A stretch of DNA of 64,000 bases from an uncultured Parabacteroides sp. (GCA_944325345.1 CALUZV010000013.1:1-64000), one strand, 5' to 3'. Shown: positions 43,897-54,029, counted from the stretch's first letter. The notes: generated by a model not told the origin, from the letters alone. A program made the numbers and translations.

Positions 43897-44994
43897 ATGT
43901 TGAAGTATTTATTGGAAAAAGAATTTAAGCAAATATTCCGCAACGCCTTCCTGTTGCGTATGTTAATCATCATGCCGCTGATGACCATCGTCCTTTTCCC
44001 CTACGTTACCAATCAAGAGGTGCGCAACCTCAAACTGAGCGTCGTCGATCACGACCACAGCGTTTTCTCCTCGCGCCTCATCCGCAAGGCCGACGCTTCG
44101 GCGTATTTCCAGCTTGTCAGCGTCTCGTCCTACGCGCAAGCCCTCGGCGAGGTGGAGTCCGGCGATGCCGACATCATTCTCGAGATTCCCCGCGATTTCG
44201 AGCGCGATATGCAGCGCGGCGAGCCGGGGCAAGTCATGCTTTCCGCCAATTCGGTGGACGGAACGCGCGGTGCCCTCGGCAGCCAGTATCTTTCGTCTAT
44301 CATCGCCGACTTCGGTACGGAATTGCGCGAGGAAGCGGGGATTACGGCCTCGCCCCAACTCCGTCTCTCGGCAACCTACCGTTTCAACCCTACGCTGGAC
44401 TACAAAATCTTCATGATTCCCGGCCTCATCGTCGTTCTCCTGACTTTGCTCTGTTGCGCCCTCACCGCACTGAACATTGTCGGGGAAAAAGAGGCGGGGA
44501 CGATAGAACAGATAAATGTTACCCCAGTTCCGAAATCGCTCTTCATCTTAGGCAAACTCCTGCCGAACTGGATTATCGGTCTCTTCGCCTTAACCTTCGG
44601 CATGACTTTTGCCTGGGCTATACACGGACTTGTCCCGGCGGGAAGCCTGCTGACGATACTTTTGTTCGCCGGTTGCTATATCCTGGCGGCCTCGGGGATG
44701 GGTATGGTTATTTCCAACTATTCCAGCACCATGCAGCAGGCGATGTTCGTGATGTTCTTCTTTCTCATCATCCTTTTGCTGACGAGCGGCTTGTTTACGC
44801 CCATCGCGAGTATGCCCGGCTGGATGCAGGCTTGCACCGTCGTCAATCCCCTGAAATACCTTGCCGAAGTCATGCGTTTGGTCTATCTGAAAGGAAGCGG
44901 CACCGGGGAGATGCTCCCACAGCTCTTCGCGCTCTGCGCTTTCGCCGTTGTGTTCAATGTCTGGGCTGTCGTGAGCTATCGGAAAAGTTTGTAG
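43897..44994 (+). CDS. ABC-2 type permease, second subunit
   Basis: A 365-residue paralogue of the preceding permease with the same layout: one N-terminal helix, a periplasmic domain and five C-terminal helices (IFMIPGLIVVLLTLLCCAL). It includes GEKEAGTIEQINVTPV in the coupling region. AAAGGAGG lies upstream. It ends the efflux operon. Confidence 0.9.
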   Translation: MLKYLLEKEFKQIFRNAFLLRMLIIMPLMTIVLFPYVTNQEVRNLKLSVVDHDHSVFSSRLIRKADASAYFQLVSVSSYAQALGEVESGDADIILEIPRDFERDMQRGEPGQVMLSANSVDGTRGALGSQYLSSIIADFGTELREEAGITASPQLRLSATYRFNPTLDYKIFMIPGLIVVLLTLLCCALTALNIVGEKEAGTIEQINVTPVPKSLFILGKLLPNWIIGLFALTFGMTFAWAIHGLVPAGSLLTILLFAGCYILAASGMGMVISNYSSTMQQAMFVMFFFLIILLLTSGLFTPIASMPGWMQACTVVNPLKYLAEVMRLVYLKGSGTGEMLPQLFALCAFAVVFNVWAVVSYRKSL

Positions 44995-45025
44995 GGAAAA
45001 GCTGGGACGATACGGGGAAACGCTG

Positions 45026-45033
45026 TATTTTTG
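45026..45033 (+). promoter_or_regulatory. -7 box of the S15-type hydrolase gene
   Basis: TATTTTTG matches TAnnTTTG, 29 bp before ATG 45063, so this gene probably does not depend on the efflux promoter. Confidence 0.5.
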
Positions 45034-45062
45034 CGCCTTAATTTGTAAACATTGCAGACAAG

Positions 45063-46949
45063 ATGAAAAAGTTTTTCCTCCTCATGGCCTCGCTCGTCCC
45101 GCTTTTCCTCTGGGCGCAAGGCAAATCCGGCGAGAAGGCGCAACCCGACAGCGTTGAGCTTCGCCTCCGCCAAATCTACGACAAACGCGAAGTGATGATC
45201 CCGATGCGCGACGGTGTCCGTCTTTTTACGGCGATTTACGAGCCGAAAGACCGTAGCCGCAAGCATCCCATCCTGATGATGCGTACTCCCTACTCGTGCG
45301 AGCCTTACGGCGACAAGTTCAACCGCGACCTCCGCTCGGAAAGCAACCTGTATGTCAAGAACAACTACATCCTCGTCTATCAGGACGTCCGTGGCCGCTA
45401 CAAGAGCGAAGGCGAGTTCGTCCAGGTCCGCCCGCTCAATCCCGAGGCGAAAACGGGTAAGGGTATCGACGAGGCGACGGATACCTACGATACAATCGAC
45501 TGGTTGCTCCATAATACCTATAATAATGGCAACGTCGGCACCTGGGGCATCAGCTACGACGGATTCTACGCCACGATGACCGCATCGAGCCGCCATCCCG
45601 CGCTGAAGGCCGTCTCGCCCCAAGGTCCGGTTACCGACTGGTTCCGGGGCGACGACCGACACCACAACGGGGCCTTTACTTTCCTACAGACCACGAATTT
45701 CCTGCCCGCGCTCGAAGGTCGCCACAAGGAGAAGGGTATCATGCGCGAGATTGTGAAAAACGACGTATATACCGACTTCCTCGCCCTCGGCACCTTCAAA
45801 GACGCCGATGCGCTGGTGAACGACACGACGCCGACCCTTTGGAACATGATTAAGACCCATCCGAACTTCGATTCGTTCTGGCAAACGCGCGACGCCCGCC
45901 GTTCGTGCTATGATTTGCAGCCCGCCATCCTGGTTGTCGGCGGTTTGTTCGACTCCGAGGATTGTTACGGCGCATGGAACCTCTACAAGGCGATTCGCGA
46001 GCAATCGCCCGCGACGAACCTCTATCTCGCCTTCGGCCCGTGGTGGCATGGCGGATGGAAACGTGCCGACTTCCAGGGTTTTGGAAATATGTATTTCGGC
46101 GGCAGTCCGTCGGACTTTTATCTCCGGGAAATCGAATATCCCTTCTTCCGTCGCTATCTCGAGGAGGAAGGCGAGGGTCCGGCGCATCGCGTCAGCGTTT
46201 TCCATACCGGCAAAAACGAATGGGAGTTTGGCGATGCCTGGCCCCTCCGTTCTGTCCGCGAAGTGCCTATCTATCTGCACGAAGGCGGCAGAATTTCCGG
46301 CGAGGTGCCTTCGGAAACGGCTTCGTTCACGGAATATATCTCGGATATGTCCCGCCCCGTGCCCTATACGGCTAATCCTACGCGCTATCGGACCAAAGAA
46401 TACATGATCGACGACCAGCGTTTCGCCACGGCACGTCCCGATGTGATTACCTTCGTTTCCGACACGCTGACGGACTCGCTGACCCTCGCAGGCCCTATCG
46501 AAGTGGAATTGCAGGTCGCGATAGGCAGTACCGACGCGGACTTTATGGTTAAGCTAATCGATGTTTTCCCAGAAAATTATACTTATCCCGAAGAGGCGCG
46601 GAAATACGTCGCCGACCCCCGCTATCCGATGAGCGGCTACCAGCTGATGGTTCGCGGCGAGCTCTTCCGTGGCCGTTATCGCGAGGGCTTCGACAGCCCG
46701 AAGGCTTTCACGCCGGACAGCATCACGCCGGTGAAATATACCCTTTACGACGTGGCGCACACCTTCCTCCCCGGCCACCGGCTGATGATTCAGGTACAAA
46801 GTTCGTGGTTCCCCATCATCGACCGCAACCCGCAGAAATTCATCGACACGTATCATTGCTCGGTAGAAGACTTCGAGATGCGGATGCCGGTGAAGGTCTA
46901 TCACCAGAAAGATGCCGCGTCGCGTATCGTCGTGCGCGTGGCGGAGTAG
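45063..46949 (+). CDS. CocE/NonD family (S15-type) hydrolase, exported
   Basis: The 628 residues begin with a signal peptide (FFLLMASLVPLFLWAQG). The alpha/beta-hydrolase part (about 45-340) has PMRDGVRLFTAIYEP, VYQDVRGRYKSEGEF and the nucleophile motif GISYDGF. The C-terminal jelly-roll (about 420-620) contains DFMVKLIDVFPENY and SSWFPIIDRNP, as in X-Pro dipeptidyl peptidases, cocaine esterase and glutaryl-7-ACA acylases. The substrate cannot be told apart; a periplasmic peptidase or acylase is likely. A 41-bp array starts 30 bp after the stop. Confidence 0.88.
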   Translation: MKKFFLLMASLVPLFLWAQGKSGEKAQPDSVELRLRQIYDKREVMIPMRDGVRLFTAIYEPKDRSRKHPILMMRTPYSCEPYGDKFNRDLRSESNLYVKNNYILVYQDVRGRYKSEGEFVQVRPLNPEAKTGKGIDEATDTYDTIDWLLHNTYNNGNVGTWGISYDGFYATMTASSRHPALKAVSPQGPVTDWFRGDDRHHNGAFTFLQTTNFLPALEGRHKEKGIMREIVKNDVYTDFLALGTFKDADALVNDTTPTLWNMIKTHPNFDSFWQTRDARRSCYDLQPAILVVGGLFDSEDCYGAWNLYKAIREQSPATNLYLAFGPWWHGGWKRADFQGFGNMYFGGSPSDFYLREIEYPFFRRYLEEEGEGPAHRVSVFHTGKNEWEFGDAWPLRSVREVPIYLHEGGRISGEVPSETASFTEYISDMSRPVPYTANPTRYRTKEYMIDDQRFATARPDVITFVSDTLTDSLTLAGPIEVELQVAIGSTDADFMVKLIDVFPENYTYPEEARKYVADPRYPMSGYQLMVRGELFRGRYREGFDSPKAFTPDSITPVKYTLYDVAHTFLPGHRLMIQVQSSWFPIIDRNPQKFIDTYHCSVEDFEMRMPVKVYHQKDAASRIVVRVAE

Positions 46950-46978
46950 AAAGATAAAAAATACATTTCCTAAAAATC

Positions 46979-47184
46979 TACGACAGGCTCTCCTTTTTCC
47001 AGGAAGCGCTGTCGTAGCCTACGACAGGCCTTCCTTTTTTCAGGAAGTGCTGTCGTAGCCTACGACAGCCGATTTTTTTGAAAAAAAGTGCCGTCGTAGG
47101 GTACGACAGCCGATTTTTTGAAAAAAAAGTGCCGTCGTAGGGTACGACAGCACATTTTTTCAGAAAAAAGCCCTGTTGTAGCTT
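46979..47184. repeat. Tandem hairpin array, 41-bp unit x 5
   Basis: The core CGACAG occurs at 46981, 47022, 47063, 47104 and 47145, exactly 41 bp apart. Each unit is a long hairpin: CTACGACAG pairs with CTGTCGTAG, and an inner arm pairs as well. The inner arm is CTTCC/GGAAG in units 1-2, but a run of T paired with a run of A in units 3-5, so the stem is kept while its sequence changed completely. It lies between the convergent hydrolase and pepP genes. Confidence 0.92.
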
Positions 47185-47187
47185 TTC

Positions 47188-48573
47188 TCAAGCTTTATTC
47201 AGTTTTTCAGCCTCGACATCCTCGGCATGAACCGGAATCTTCTTACCCAAGAGGCGGGCGCCGTCTTCAGTAATCAAATAATCCTCTTCGTTGCGTATGC
47301 CACTGAAATCTTTGTAGGTCTCCAGCTTATCATAGTTCAGGAACTCCGTGAACTTGTTTTCGCTGCGCCAGAGGTCGATGAGTTCGGGGATGAAATAGAT
47401 TCCCGGCTCGATGGTGAGCACGAAACCCGGTTCCAAGGGCCGTCCGAGGCGGAGCGATTTGCGCCCGAACTGCGTGCTCTTCGGCTGGCCGTTGTAGCCG
47501 ACGTAAACCTCGCCGAGGTTCTCCATATCGTGAACGTCCAGCCCCATCATGTGTCCTAAGCCGCACGGCATGAACATAGCGTGCGCACCAGCCTTGACAG
47601 CCTCCATCGGGTCGCCTTTGGCAAAGCCTAAGTCCTTCATGCCCTCCATAATCACGCGGCAAGACAATTCATAGACATCGACGAAGGGAACTCCGGGGCG
47701 GAGGGCGGCGACGGCGGCTTCGTGGGCAGCAACCTGGATATCATAGACGTCGCGCTGGCGTTGCGTGAACTTCGCGTCGGCAGGAATCGTCGAAGACATG
47801 TCGCCGGCGTAGCCCATTTCCGTTTCGGCACCGGCGTCGAGCAGGAGCATATCGCCCGGCTTGATGAGGTGGCTGTGGTCGTGGTTGTGGAGCGTCTGGC
47901 CGTTTACCGTGGCGATAATCGGGAACGACAGCTCGTAGTTGTGGCGGGCGGCAGCTTCCTGGACGGCGGCAGCTACTTCACACTCGCGGATACCCGGACG
48001 GACGGTGTGCATGGCGGCCAGGTGCATATCGGCAGTAACCGAGCACGCTTTGTCGATTTCCGCGATTTCTTCGGCGCTCTTGTAGTTGCGTTGGTTCACA
48101 ACTCCGTAAATGAAAGGCACGGAAGGCTGTTCCAAGCCGGGGATGATGCCAAGCCACTGGAATAACTTGACTTGATGCTCGGCCCGGTAGGTGGGAAGGT
48201 AATGTATGGCTTGGCCATGCTGCTGGGCGTTGCGGAGGTACGATTCGATGTCTTTCGCGGGGCGGACGTCCTGGATGCCGGCGGTCTCGCTCTTTTCCTT
48301 GAGTGTCGGCTGGATACCCATCCAGACGATGTCGTCGATAGTCAGCTCGTTGCCGAAAATAATCTCGCGGTCGTTGTCGATGTCGATAATCGCGGCGAGG
48401 CCGGCATACGGAAGGCCGAAGAAGTAGAGGAATGTAGAATCCTGACGGAAATGATACGTGTTATCGGCGTAATTCATACCGCTCTCCTCGTTTCCGAGGA
48501 AAAGGAGCAGACCCGAACCGACGGCCTGCTTGAGTTTCGCCCGGCGGGCGATGTAAGTTTCTTTTGCGAACAT
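47188..48573 (-). CDS. Xaa-Pro aminopeptidase P-like (M24) peptidase
   Basis: Removes N-terminal residues preceding proline. The 461 residues have an N-terminal creatinase-like domain (LLLFLGNEESGMNYADNTY) and a pita-bread catalytic domain with the two-metal ligands in MLLLDAGAE, YAGDMSSTIP, CGLGHMMGLDVHD, TIEPGIYF and EEDYLITEDG. Cytosolic; length normal. It lies 72 bp after the HAD gene on the same strand. Confidence 0.93.
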   Translation of the reverse strand: MFAKETYIARRAKLKQAVGSGLLLFLGNEESGMNYADNTYHFRQDSTFLYFFGLPYAGLAAIIDIDNDREIIFGNELTIDDIVWMGIQPTLKEKSETAGIQDVRPAKDIESYLRNAQQHGQAIHYLPTYRAEHQVKLFQWLGIIPGLEQPSVPFIYGVVNQRNYKSAEEIAEIDKACSVTADMHLAAMHTVRPGIRECEVAAAVQEAAARHNYELSFPIIATVNGQTLHNHDHSHLIKPGDMLLLDAGAETEMGYAGDMSSTIPADAKFTQRQRDVYDIQVAAHEAAVAALRPGVPFVDVYELSCRVIMEGMKDLGFAKGDPMEAVKAGAHAMFMPCGLGHMMGLDVHDMENLGEVYVGYNGQPKSTQFGRKSLRLGRPLEPGFVLTIEPGIYFIPELIDLWRSENKFTEFLNYDKLETYKDFSGIRNEEDYLITEDGARLLGKKIPVHAEDVEAEKLNKA

Positions 48574-48645
48574 GATATTAAAATTTTAGAGGACTTAAAA
48601 AGTCTGTTGATAAACAATCTTGATTTCTGCACCGGATTTTGCCGG

Positions 48646-49281
48646 TTACTTCAGTCGCCCGTCTTCACGGAACAAATGCGACCAATCTTCCCCGGCCTGC
48701 GGTGTGTAGGTACGGATGCCGAGCTTTTCCGCAGCCCGGCAGTTCACCGACGCGTCGTCGAGGAAAAAAGTTTCGTTGGCTTTGATGCCGGCGTCGTCGA
48801 GTACGAACTGGAAGATCTCGAGGTCGGGCTTCTGCATGTGCAATTTGTAGGAGAGGTAGATGCGGTCGAAAAAGTCGGCGGCCTCGTGCCCTTTATAGCG
48901 GAACTGCGTCTTTTCGGCCCACTCCCAGTGGAGACTGTTCGTGTTGCTCAACAAACAGAGGTGATAATGCTCGCGGAGCTTCAGGAGCCAGTCGAGCTTG
49001 TAGGTTGGGACGTTCCCAAGCATCGAAATCCAGGCGCGGTCGATCTCTTCGTCCGTCAGATGCCTCCCCGTCAGGCGGCGGATGCCGGCGCGGAAGGCGG
49101 GGACGGAGATGTTGCCCAGCTCGAGCTGCATGTACAAATCTTTGTGCTGGTACGACGAGGCCATCATGTTTTCCCAGATGTTGCCGATGCCCAGCTGTTT
49201 GAAGGAATCAATCCAGCGCGTGCGCGTCAGGTTGATTAGAACGCCTCCGAAGTCGAAAATAATATTCTTTATCTCGCCCAT
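48646..49281 (-). CDS. HAD-family hydrolase
   Basis: The 211 residues have motif I IIFDFGGVLINL, where the second position after the nucleophile Asp is Phe-Gly-Gly rather than DxD; this is common in the YihX/haloacid-dehalogenase-like group. Motif II is LCLLSNTN and motif IV FFLDDASVNCRAA. The helical cap is residues 20-90. A phosphatase for a sugar phosphate or nucleotide is likely; substrate unknown. Confidence 0.88.
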   Translation of the reverse strand: MGEIKNIIFDFGGVLINLTRTRWIDSFKQLGIGNIWENMMASSYQHKDLYMQLELGNISVPAFRAGIRRLTGRHLTDEEIDRAWISMLGNVPTYKLDWLLKLREHYHLCLLSNTNSLHWEWAEKTQFRYKGHEAADFFDRIYLSYKLHMQKPDLEIFQFVLDDAGIKANETFFLDDASVNCRAAEKLGIRTYTPQAGEDWSHLFREDGRLK

Positions 49282-49327
49282 AATAGTATCTCCTCTGTTT
49301 TTTGTTTAACCTATATATAATTGCGTA

Positions 49328-50053
49328 TTAGAGTTTCCCGATGAGGCTCCACCACTTCAGCTTCAGCACGCCGAATAGCGCCTCGCCGAAGATGGATGAG
49401 TTCATTTTCGATGTCCCGAGCACGCGGTTGATGAAGATGATGGGTACTTCCACAATCTTGAAGCCCTTTTTATAGGCCGTAAACTTCATCTCTATCTGAA
49501 ACGCGTAGCCCTTGAAATGGATGTGGTCGAGGTCGATAGCTTCCAGAACTTTCCGCCGGTAGCACTTAAACCCCGCCGTCGTGTCGTGGACTTTCATTCC
49601 CGTAACGAAACGCACGTACGACGAGGCGTAGTACGACATCAATACGCGTCCGAGCGGCCAGTTCACGACGTTTACCCCGTTGCAATAGCGCGAGCCGACG
49701 GCCACGTCAGCCCCTCCTTCCGTGCACGCCGCGTAGAGCTTCGGCAGGTCGTTCGGGTTGTGGCTGAAGTCGGCATCCATTTCGAAGATATAATCGTAGT
49801 GGTGTTCAATGGCCCATTTGAATCCGCAGATGTAGGCCGTACCCAACCCCAGCTTTCCTTGCCGCTCGACGAGGAAGAGGCGTCCCGCGAACGTCTCCTG
49901 CAGACGCTTGACGATATTGGCGGTCCCGTCGGGCGAACCGTCGTCAATCACCAGGATATGAAATTCTTTCTCCAGCCCGAAGACGGCGCGGATGATGTTC
50001 TCGATGTTTTCCTTCTCGTTGTAAGTCGGGATAATGACGATACTGTCTGACAT
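49328..50053 (-). CDS. Polyprenol phosphate mannose synthase-like GT2 glycosyltransferase
   Basis: The 241 residues from MSDSIVIIPTYNEKENIENI have VIDDGSPDGTANIV, the DXD-like EMDADFSHNP and GSRYCNGVNVVNWP, all typical of DPM1-like enzymes that load a sugar from GDP-mannose onto a lipid carrier. There is no C-terminal membrane segment, so it acts at the cytoplasmic face. ATG 50053 is preceded by AAAAGAAA; the longer frame would cross the -7 box. Confidence 0.9.
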   Translation of the reverse strand: MSDSIVIIPTYNEKENIENIIRAVFGLEKEFHILVIDDGSPDGTANIVKRLQETFAGRLFLVERQGKLGLGTAYICGFKWAIEHHYDYIFEMDADFSHNPNDLPKLYAACTEGGADVAVGSRYCNGVNVVNWPLGRVLMSYYASSYVRFVTGMKVHDTTAGFKCYRRKVLEAIDLDHIHFKGYAFQIEMKFTAYKKGFKIVEVPIIFINRVLGTSKMNSSIFGEALFGVLKLKWWSLIGKL

Positions 50054-50095
50054 ATTTCTTTTAGCCAATTGAATTGATTTATCTATTTTGAACGT

Positions 50096-50103
50096 CAAAG
50101 ATA
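50096..50103 (-). promoter_or_regulatory. -7 box of the GT2 gene
   Basis: TATCTTTG on the minus strand, 42 bp before the GT2 start, suggests a promoter separating this gene from menD upstream. Confidence 0.45.
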
Positions 50104-50195
50104 ATCAACTCTTGGCATTTGTTGTATCAATATGGTGCTTTTTTCTGAAAAAAATATGCAAAATGAAATAGCCCCGTGAATATTTATTGGGAGAC

Positions 50196-51887
50196 TTAGG
50201 CAGTCGGCCCCTCCTTTTTCCGGAGACTATGGTAATATTCCTTCAGCAAGCGGACATCTTCGGCCTTATCGGTGAAGACTTCGACGAAGAGCGGAGCGTC
50301 CGTCTCCGTCGGCTGCGTAAAGTCGGCCATTGCTGCCTGCAGTTCGTCGGCATCGTGGACGGCGGTGTAGCGGAAGCCACGAGCCGTTGCCCAAGCCTCG
50401 GCAGTCGTCGTGTGCCGCGCGGTAACGAAGCGATGCGTCCTTTCGTTCATCTCTAAACCGGGAAGGGACTGGAAGATTTCGCCTCCACCATTATTTAATA
50501 ATAGGATACGGAGGTTGGGGCGTACCGAAGCGTTCCACAAGGCGTTCATGTCGTAGAAGAAACTGAGGTCGCCGATAGCTACGAAGTTGAGCCGCTTCGA
50601 GAGGTAGGCATAACCCACGGCGGTCGAGAGCGAGCCTTCGATGCCGCTGGTGCCCCGGTTGCAGCAGACCTCGACCGTCTCGGCGATGGGGAAAAGTTGC
50701 GCGTAACGGACGGTCGAGCTGTTGGCTAGGTGGAACGACGACTCCGCCGGGATGTTTTTGATTAATGCACCGATGGCTGCCATTTGTGAATAGGCGAACG
50801 CGGGTTCGGGGAGTTGCTTCGAGAGCGTTTCCCAGCGGCGGGGGAAGTCTGTCGGCTTGTTTTCCATCAGGAACGCTATCTTCTCGAGGAACTCGAAGGG
50901 ATCCATTTCGATTACCGTCGTGAGTGCACAGAAAGTGTCGGTAACTTTGCCGTCGAGCGAGACGTGCCAGTGTTCTTTCGGCGGATGTTTGCGCAGGAGT
51001 TGCTTGAGCCGTTTCGAGACGATATGGCCGCCATAAGTGATTACCAATTCGGGGAGCATTTGCGCTTGCTCTGTGCTGCCCTCGGGGAGGGAATAGATGA
51101 TGGCATCGAAGTTTTTGATGGGAATGCCGGGAACAGTGCGGTTGCCCGTATGCTCCGTCAGCCAGGCGAAATGCTTATAGAGTTGTTTGCATATCTTTCG
51201 TTCGAAGAGATATATCAGATTCATCTGCCCCACGACCATCATGCGCCGGGTATAGCGGTTGAGGCGGGCGATGAGGTCGTCGTAAGCCTTGTCATAGACG
51301 TTCAATCCCTGATAACGCTCGATGACGCGCACCTCCGGCAGCTCCTCGGTGGTGAAGCGGAAGAGCGGCTCCGAAATCGGGACGTTGATGTGCACCGGTC
51401 CCTTGCCATGATGGTTCAGCTCGAGCAAAGCCTCATTGACGAGGCGGTTGCAGTACCAGCGGTCTTCGTCGGTATGGATTTCGGGCAAATCGACGGAGCA
51501 TTTCACCAGCGAACCAAAGACGCCGGGTTGCGGAAGAGTCTGCCCGTCCATCTGTCCAATCCAAGCTGCCGGGCGGTCGGCGGAAATCACTACCAACGGG
51601 ATTTGCTGGTAGTAAGCCTCAGCGACGGCGGGGTGGATATTCAGTAGCGCCGTTCCCGAGGTACAGCAGACAGCCGCTGGTTTCCCCCCGTTGAGCGAGA
51701 GGCCGAGGGCGAAGAAGCCGGCACTGCGTTCGTCGGTTACGGCGTGGCAGGTGAAGAACGGATGGTTGGCGATGGTGTGTGTCAGCGGCGTGTTGCGGCT
51801 GCCGGGACAGAGGACGATATTGCGGACTTCGTGTGCCTTGAGGAGGGCAACGAGTTGGAGGATGTTTTCTTTGTCTGAGTAGGCCAT
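50196..51887 (-). CDS. menD: SEPHCHC synthase (menaquinone biosynthesis)
   Basis: Thiamine-diphosphate enzyme that joins isochorismate with 2-oxoglutarate. The 563 residues show [40 protein letters not shown], the [12 protein letters not shown] region and the ThDP site [14 protein letters not shown]. It follows thiE with a 15-bp gap, so thiamine synthesis and a thiamine-dependent enzyme share a transcript. Confidence 0.95.
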   Translation of the reverse strand: MAYSDKENILQLVALLKAHEVRNIVLCPGSRNTPLTHTIANHPFFTCHAVTDERSAGFFALGLSLNGGKPAAVCCTSGTALLNIHPAVAEAYYQQIPLVVISADRPAAWIGQMDGQTLPQPGVFGSLVKCSVDLPEIHTDEDRWYCNRLVNEALLELNHHGKGPVHINVPISEPLFRFTTEELPEVRVIERYQGLNVYDKAYDDLIARLNRYTRRMMVVGQMNLIYLFERKICKQLYKHFAWLTEHTGNRTVPGIPIKNFDAIIYSLPEGSTEQAQMLPELVITYGGHIVSKRLKQLLRKHPPKEHWHVSLDGKVTDTFCALTTVIEMDPFEFLEKIAFLMENKPTDFPRRWETLSKQLPEPAFAYSQMAAIGALIKNIPAESSFHLANSSTVRYAQLFPIAETVEVCCNRGTSGIEGSLSTAVGYAYLSKRLNFVAIGDLSFFYDMNALWNASVRPNLRILLLNNGGGEIFQSLPGLEMNERTHRFVTARHTTTAEAWATARGFRYTAVHDADELQAAMADFTQPTETDAPLFVEVFTDKAEDVRLLKEYYHSLRKKEGPTA

Positions 51888-51902
51888 AAGAAGAGTTTTG
51901 AG

Positions 51903-52568
51903 TTATGAATTATGAGTTATGAGTTTCAAAAGATGACAGGTGGCAGCTGTCGGGTCGTCGGCCGAGACGATGGAGCCGGAGATGGCGATGCCCGTGATGC
52001 CGGTCTGCATCAGCTCTGGGATGTCGGCAGCTTCGATTCCCCCGATGGCGTAAACCGGAAGGTGGATGCCAGCCTCGCGGCATTGCTTCAGTATCTCCCG
52101 ATAGCCTTCGAGACCGAGGACAGGACTGAGTTTCTCCTTCGTCTGCGTGAAGCGGTACGGGCCGAGGCCGATGTAAGATGCCCCTTGCTCGGCGGCACGG
52201 CAGATATCTTCGAAGGTATTGGCTGTAGCCCCGACGATGAAATCCCGTTCGCGTCCGGCAGCCCGGACATGCTCCCAGACTTCTGCCACGGGCATATCGT
52301 TCTTGCCGACATGGACGCCGCCGGCTCCGGAAGCCAAGGCGATTTCTACATCATCGTCGATGCACAGCAGCGTATTCCGTTCTTTACAGAGAACAGAGAG
52401 GCGGCGGGCATCATCGAGGTTTAGCGTGCCCTTCATGCGGAGTTGTACCCATCGACAGCCGCCTTCGATGGCGAGGCGGGCTTCTTCGTATTCGGTAAGA
52501 CGCGCGGTGCGGTGCGTAATAAGCATCAGGCGCGCCCCTTCTTGTTGTATCATATTTTCTCTATACAT
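51903..52568 (-). CDS. thiE: Thiamine phosphate synthase
   Basis: Couples hydroxymethylpyrimidine diphosphate with the thiazole phosphate. The TIM-barrel motifs include GCRWVQLRMKG, LLCIDDDVEIALASGAGGVHVGKNDM, YIGLGPYRFTQTKEKLSP and YAIGGIEAADI. Of the possible starts, ATG 52568 (MYRENMIQQ, 221 residues) overlaps the upstream tenI end by 19 bp; ATG 52553 is nearly equal. The much longer open frame covers tenI and is not used. Confidence 0.9.
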   Translation of the reverse strand: MYRENMIQQEGARLMLITHRTARLTEYEEARLAIEGGCRWVQLRMKGTLNLDDARRLSVLCKERNTLLCIDDDVEIALASGAGGVHVGKNDMPVAEVWEHVRAAGRERDFIVGATANTFEDICRAAEQGASYIGLGPYRFTQTKEKLSPVLGLEGYREILKQCREAGIHLPVYAIGGIEAADIPELMQTGITGIAISGSIVSADDPTAATCHLLKLITHNS

Positions 52569-53155
52569 AGTAATAATGCGTTCAATCGTTTGATAATGTC
52601 CGGATCGTTTTCCGGATGTTTCCCCCATAACGCGCCGAGGACGGCAGCCCCTCCGAAGGGCAGACCGGAGAGCCGGGGTAACGTCTCCAAGCTGATGCCG
52701 CCGAGGGCGAAGACTTTGGGTGTGATAATCCCTGCTTGTGCAGCTTCCTGAAGCTCTCCTATCGGGAATCCGCTCCCGTATCCTTCCTTCGAAATGCTCT
52801 CGAAGATAGGACTGAGGAAGCAATAATCCAATTGCCGGTTTGCCGCGACTTCCTCAAAAGTGTGGCATGAACGGCTGATGCGTCCCCGGAAACCGGGAGG
52901 AACTTCGGCGTTCCGGCTGTTCAGGTGCACGCCTCCGATAGCGGGGTATTCCTTCCAAAGTTCGAAATGGTCGTGCAGCGCAATCGCCGGGTGATATTTC
53001 CCTGGTATTTCGTCGAGCAAACGCCTGAGTTCGTCAGCCGATGCCGCCGGCTTTCGGAGGTGCAAACGCTCCAGTCCGTTTTGGAAAAGCGTGGTGATGA
53101 CCTGCGCCTCTCCGGGAAAGAATGTTGGGAGTGTGATGGCTATCAACTGCTTCAT
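52550..53155 (-). CDS. TenI-like / ThiE-family paralogue
   Basis: The 201-residue TIM barrel resembles thiamine phosphate synthase but with LERLHLRKPAASADELRRLL, AIALHDHFELW, IGGVHLNSRNAE, YCFLSPIFESISKEGYG and VFALGGISLETL. The TenI group catalyses thiazole tautomerisation or has a helper role in place of the coupling reaction. Having it between thiD and thiE, overlapping both, fits a thiazole-side role. It could also be a second ThiE. Confidence 0.8.
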   Translation of the reverse strand: MKQLIAITLPTFFPGEAQVITTLFQNGLERLHLRKPAASADELRRLLDEIPGKYHPAIALHDHFELWKEYPAIGGVHLNSRNAEVPPGFRGRISRSCHTFEEVAANRQLDYCFLSPIFESISKEGYGSGFPIGELQEAAQAGIITPKVFALGGISLETLPRLSGLPFGGAAVLGALWGKHPENDPDIIKRLNALLLCIEKI

Positions 53156-54006
53156 TTGTCCGTCCGTTTGATTTTAACCAAGGCTTTTGGAGCAAAGAAA
53201 TGGTTTACGCCTCCGTGTCCGGCACCGACGTAAACATCTGCCCCGGTACGCAGTGCCGTGGAGATATAAGCCTTCCCGTCGGTTACAGCTTCCTGTAGGC
53301 TTTTACCCAAAGCCAACGACGCGGTGATGGCTGAGGACAAGGTGCAGCCCGTCCCATGCGTATTCTCCGTATCAATACGTTCCGAGAGGAGGCGGAGCGG
53401 TGTCTTTTGTCCTTTGATGCAAAGCAAATCGACCATACAATCGCCTGGCAAATGCCCGCCTTTCATCAAGACGGCTCTGCATCCTGTTTCCAACAGACGC
53501 ATCCCGGCTTCTTCCATCTTCTCTGCTGAACGGATGTCGATGCCGGTCAGATAGGCCGCCTCGTCGAGGTTCGGCGTAATGAGGGACGCTAGCGGGAAGA
53601 GGTCTGAGACAATACTTTCGATAGCGTCGTCTTGCAAGAGCCGGCTGCCGCTGGTTGAAATCATCACGGGGTCCACGACCAACCAGTGCGGACAGTAGTG
53701 CCGGACGGCATCTACGACCAAACCGACGGCCTCGCGGTTGTGGAGCATCCCGGTCTTCACTGCATCAATGTTCAAATCCTCGAATACGGCATCGAGCTGC
53801 CCCTTCAGCACGTCGGGCGCGATGGCCTGGATACCCCGCACGCCCGTGGTGTTCTGTGCTGTAATCGAAGTAATCACGGATGCTCCGTAAACCCCCATCG
53901 CTGAGAACGTTTTCAGGTCGGCCTGGATGCCCGCCCCGCCGCAACTATCCGAGCCGGCGATGGTGAGCGCGGTCGGATAGCGGTATATTAATGTTGTTTT
54001 GTCCAT
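53152..54006 (-). CDS. thiD: Hydroxymethylpyrimidine (phospho)kinase
   Basis: Phosphorylates HMP to HMP-P and HMP-PP. The 284 residues carry AGSDSCGGAGIQADLKTFSAMGVYG (ribokinase fold), the VDPVMISTSGSRLL region and the anion hole DTENTHGTGCTLSSAI. It heads thiD-tenI-thiE-menD. I looked for a TPP riboswitch upstream and saw none; instead a repeat array lies there. Confidence 0.94.
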   Translation of the reverse strand: MDKTTLIYRYPTALTIAGSDSCGGAGIQADLKTFSAMGVYGASVITSITAQNTTGVRGIQAIAPDVLKGQLDAVFEDLNIDAVKTGMLHNREAVGLVVDAVRHYCPHWLVVDPVMISTSGSRLLQDDAIESIVSDLFPLASLITPNLDEAAYLTGIDIRSAEKMEEAGMRLLETGCRAVLMKGGHLPGDCMVDLLCIKGQKTPLRLLSERIDTENTHGTGCTLSSAITASLALGKSLQEAVTDGKAYISTALRTGADVYVGAGHGGVNHFFAPKALVKIKRTDK

Positions 54007-54029
54007 ATCTTGTCGTTTCAGAAGTAGGA

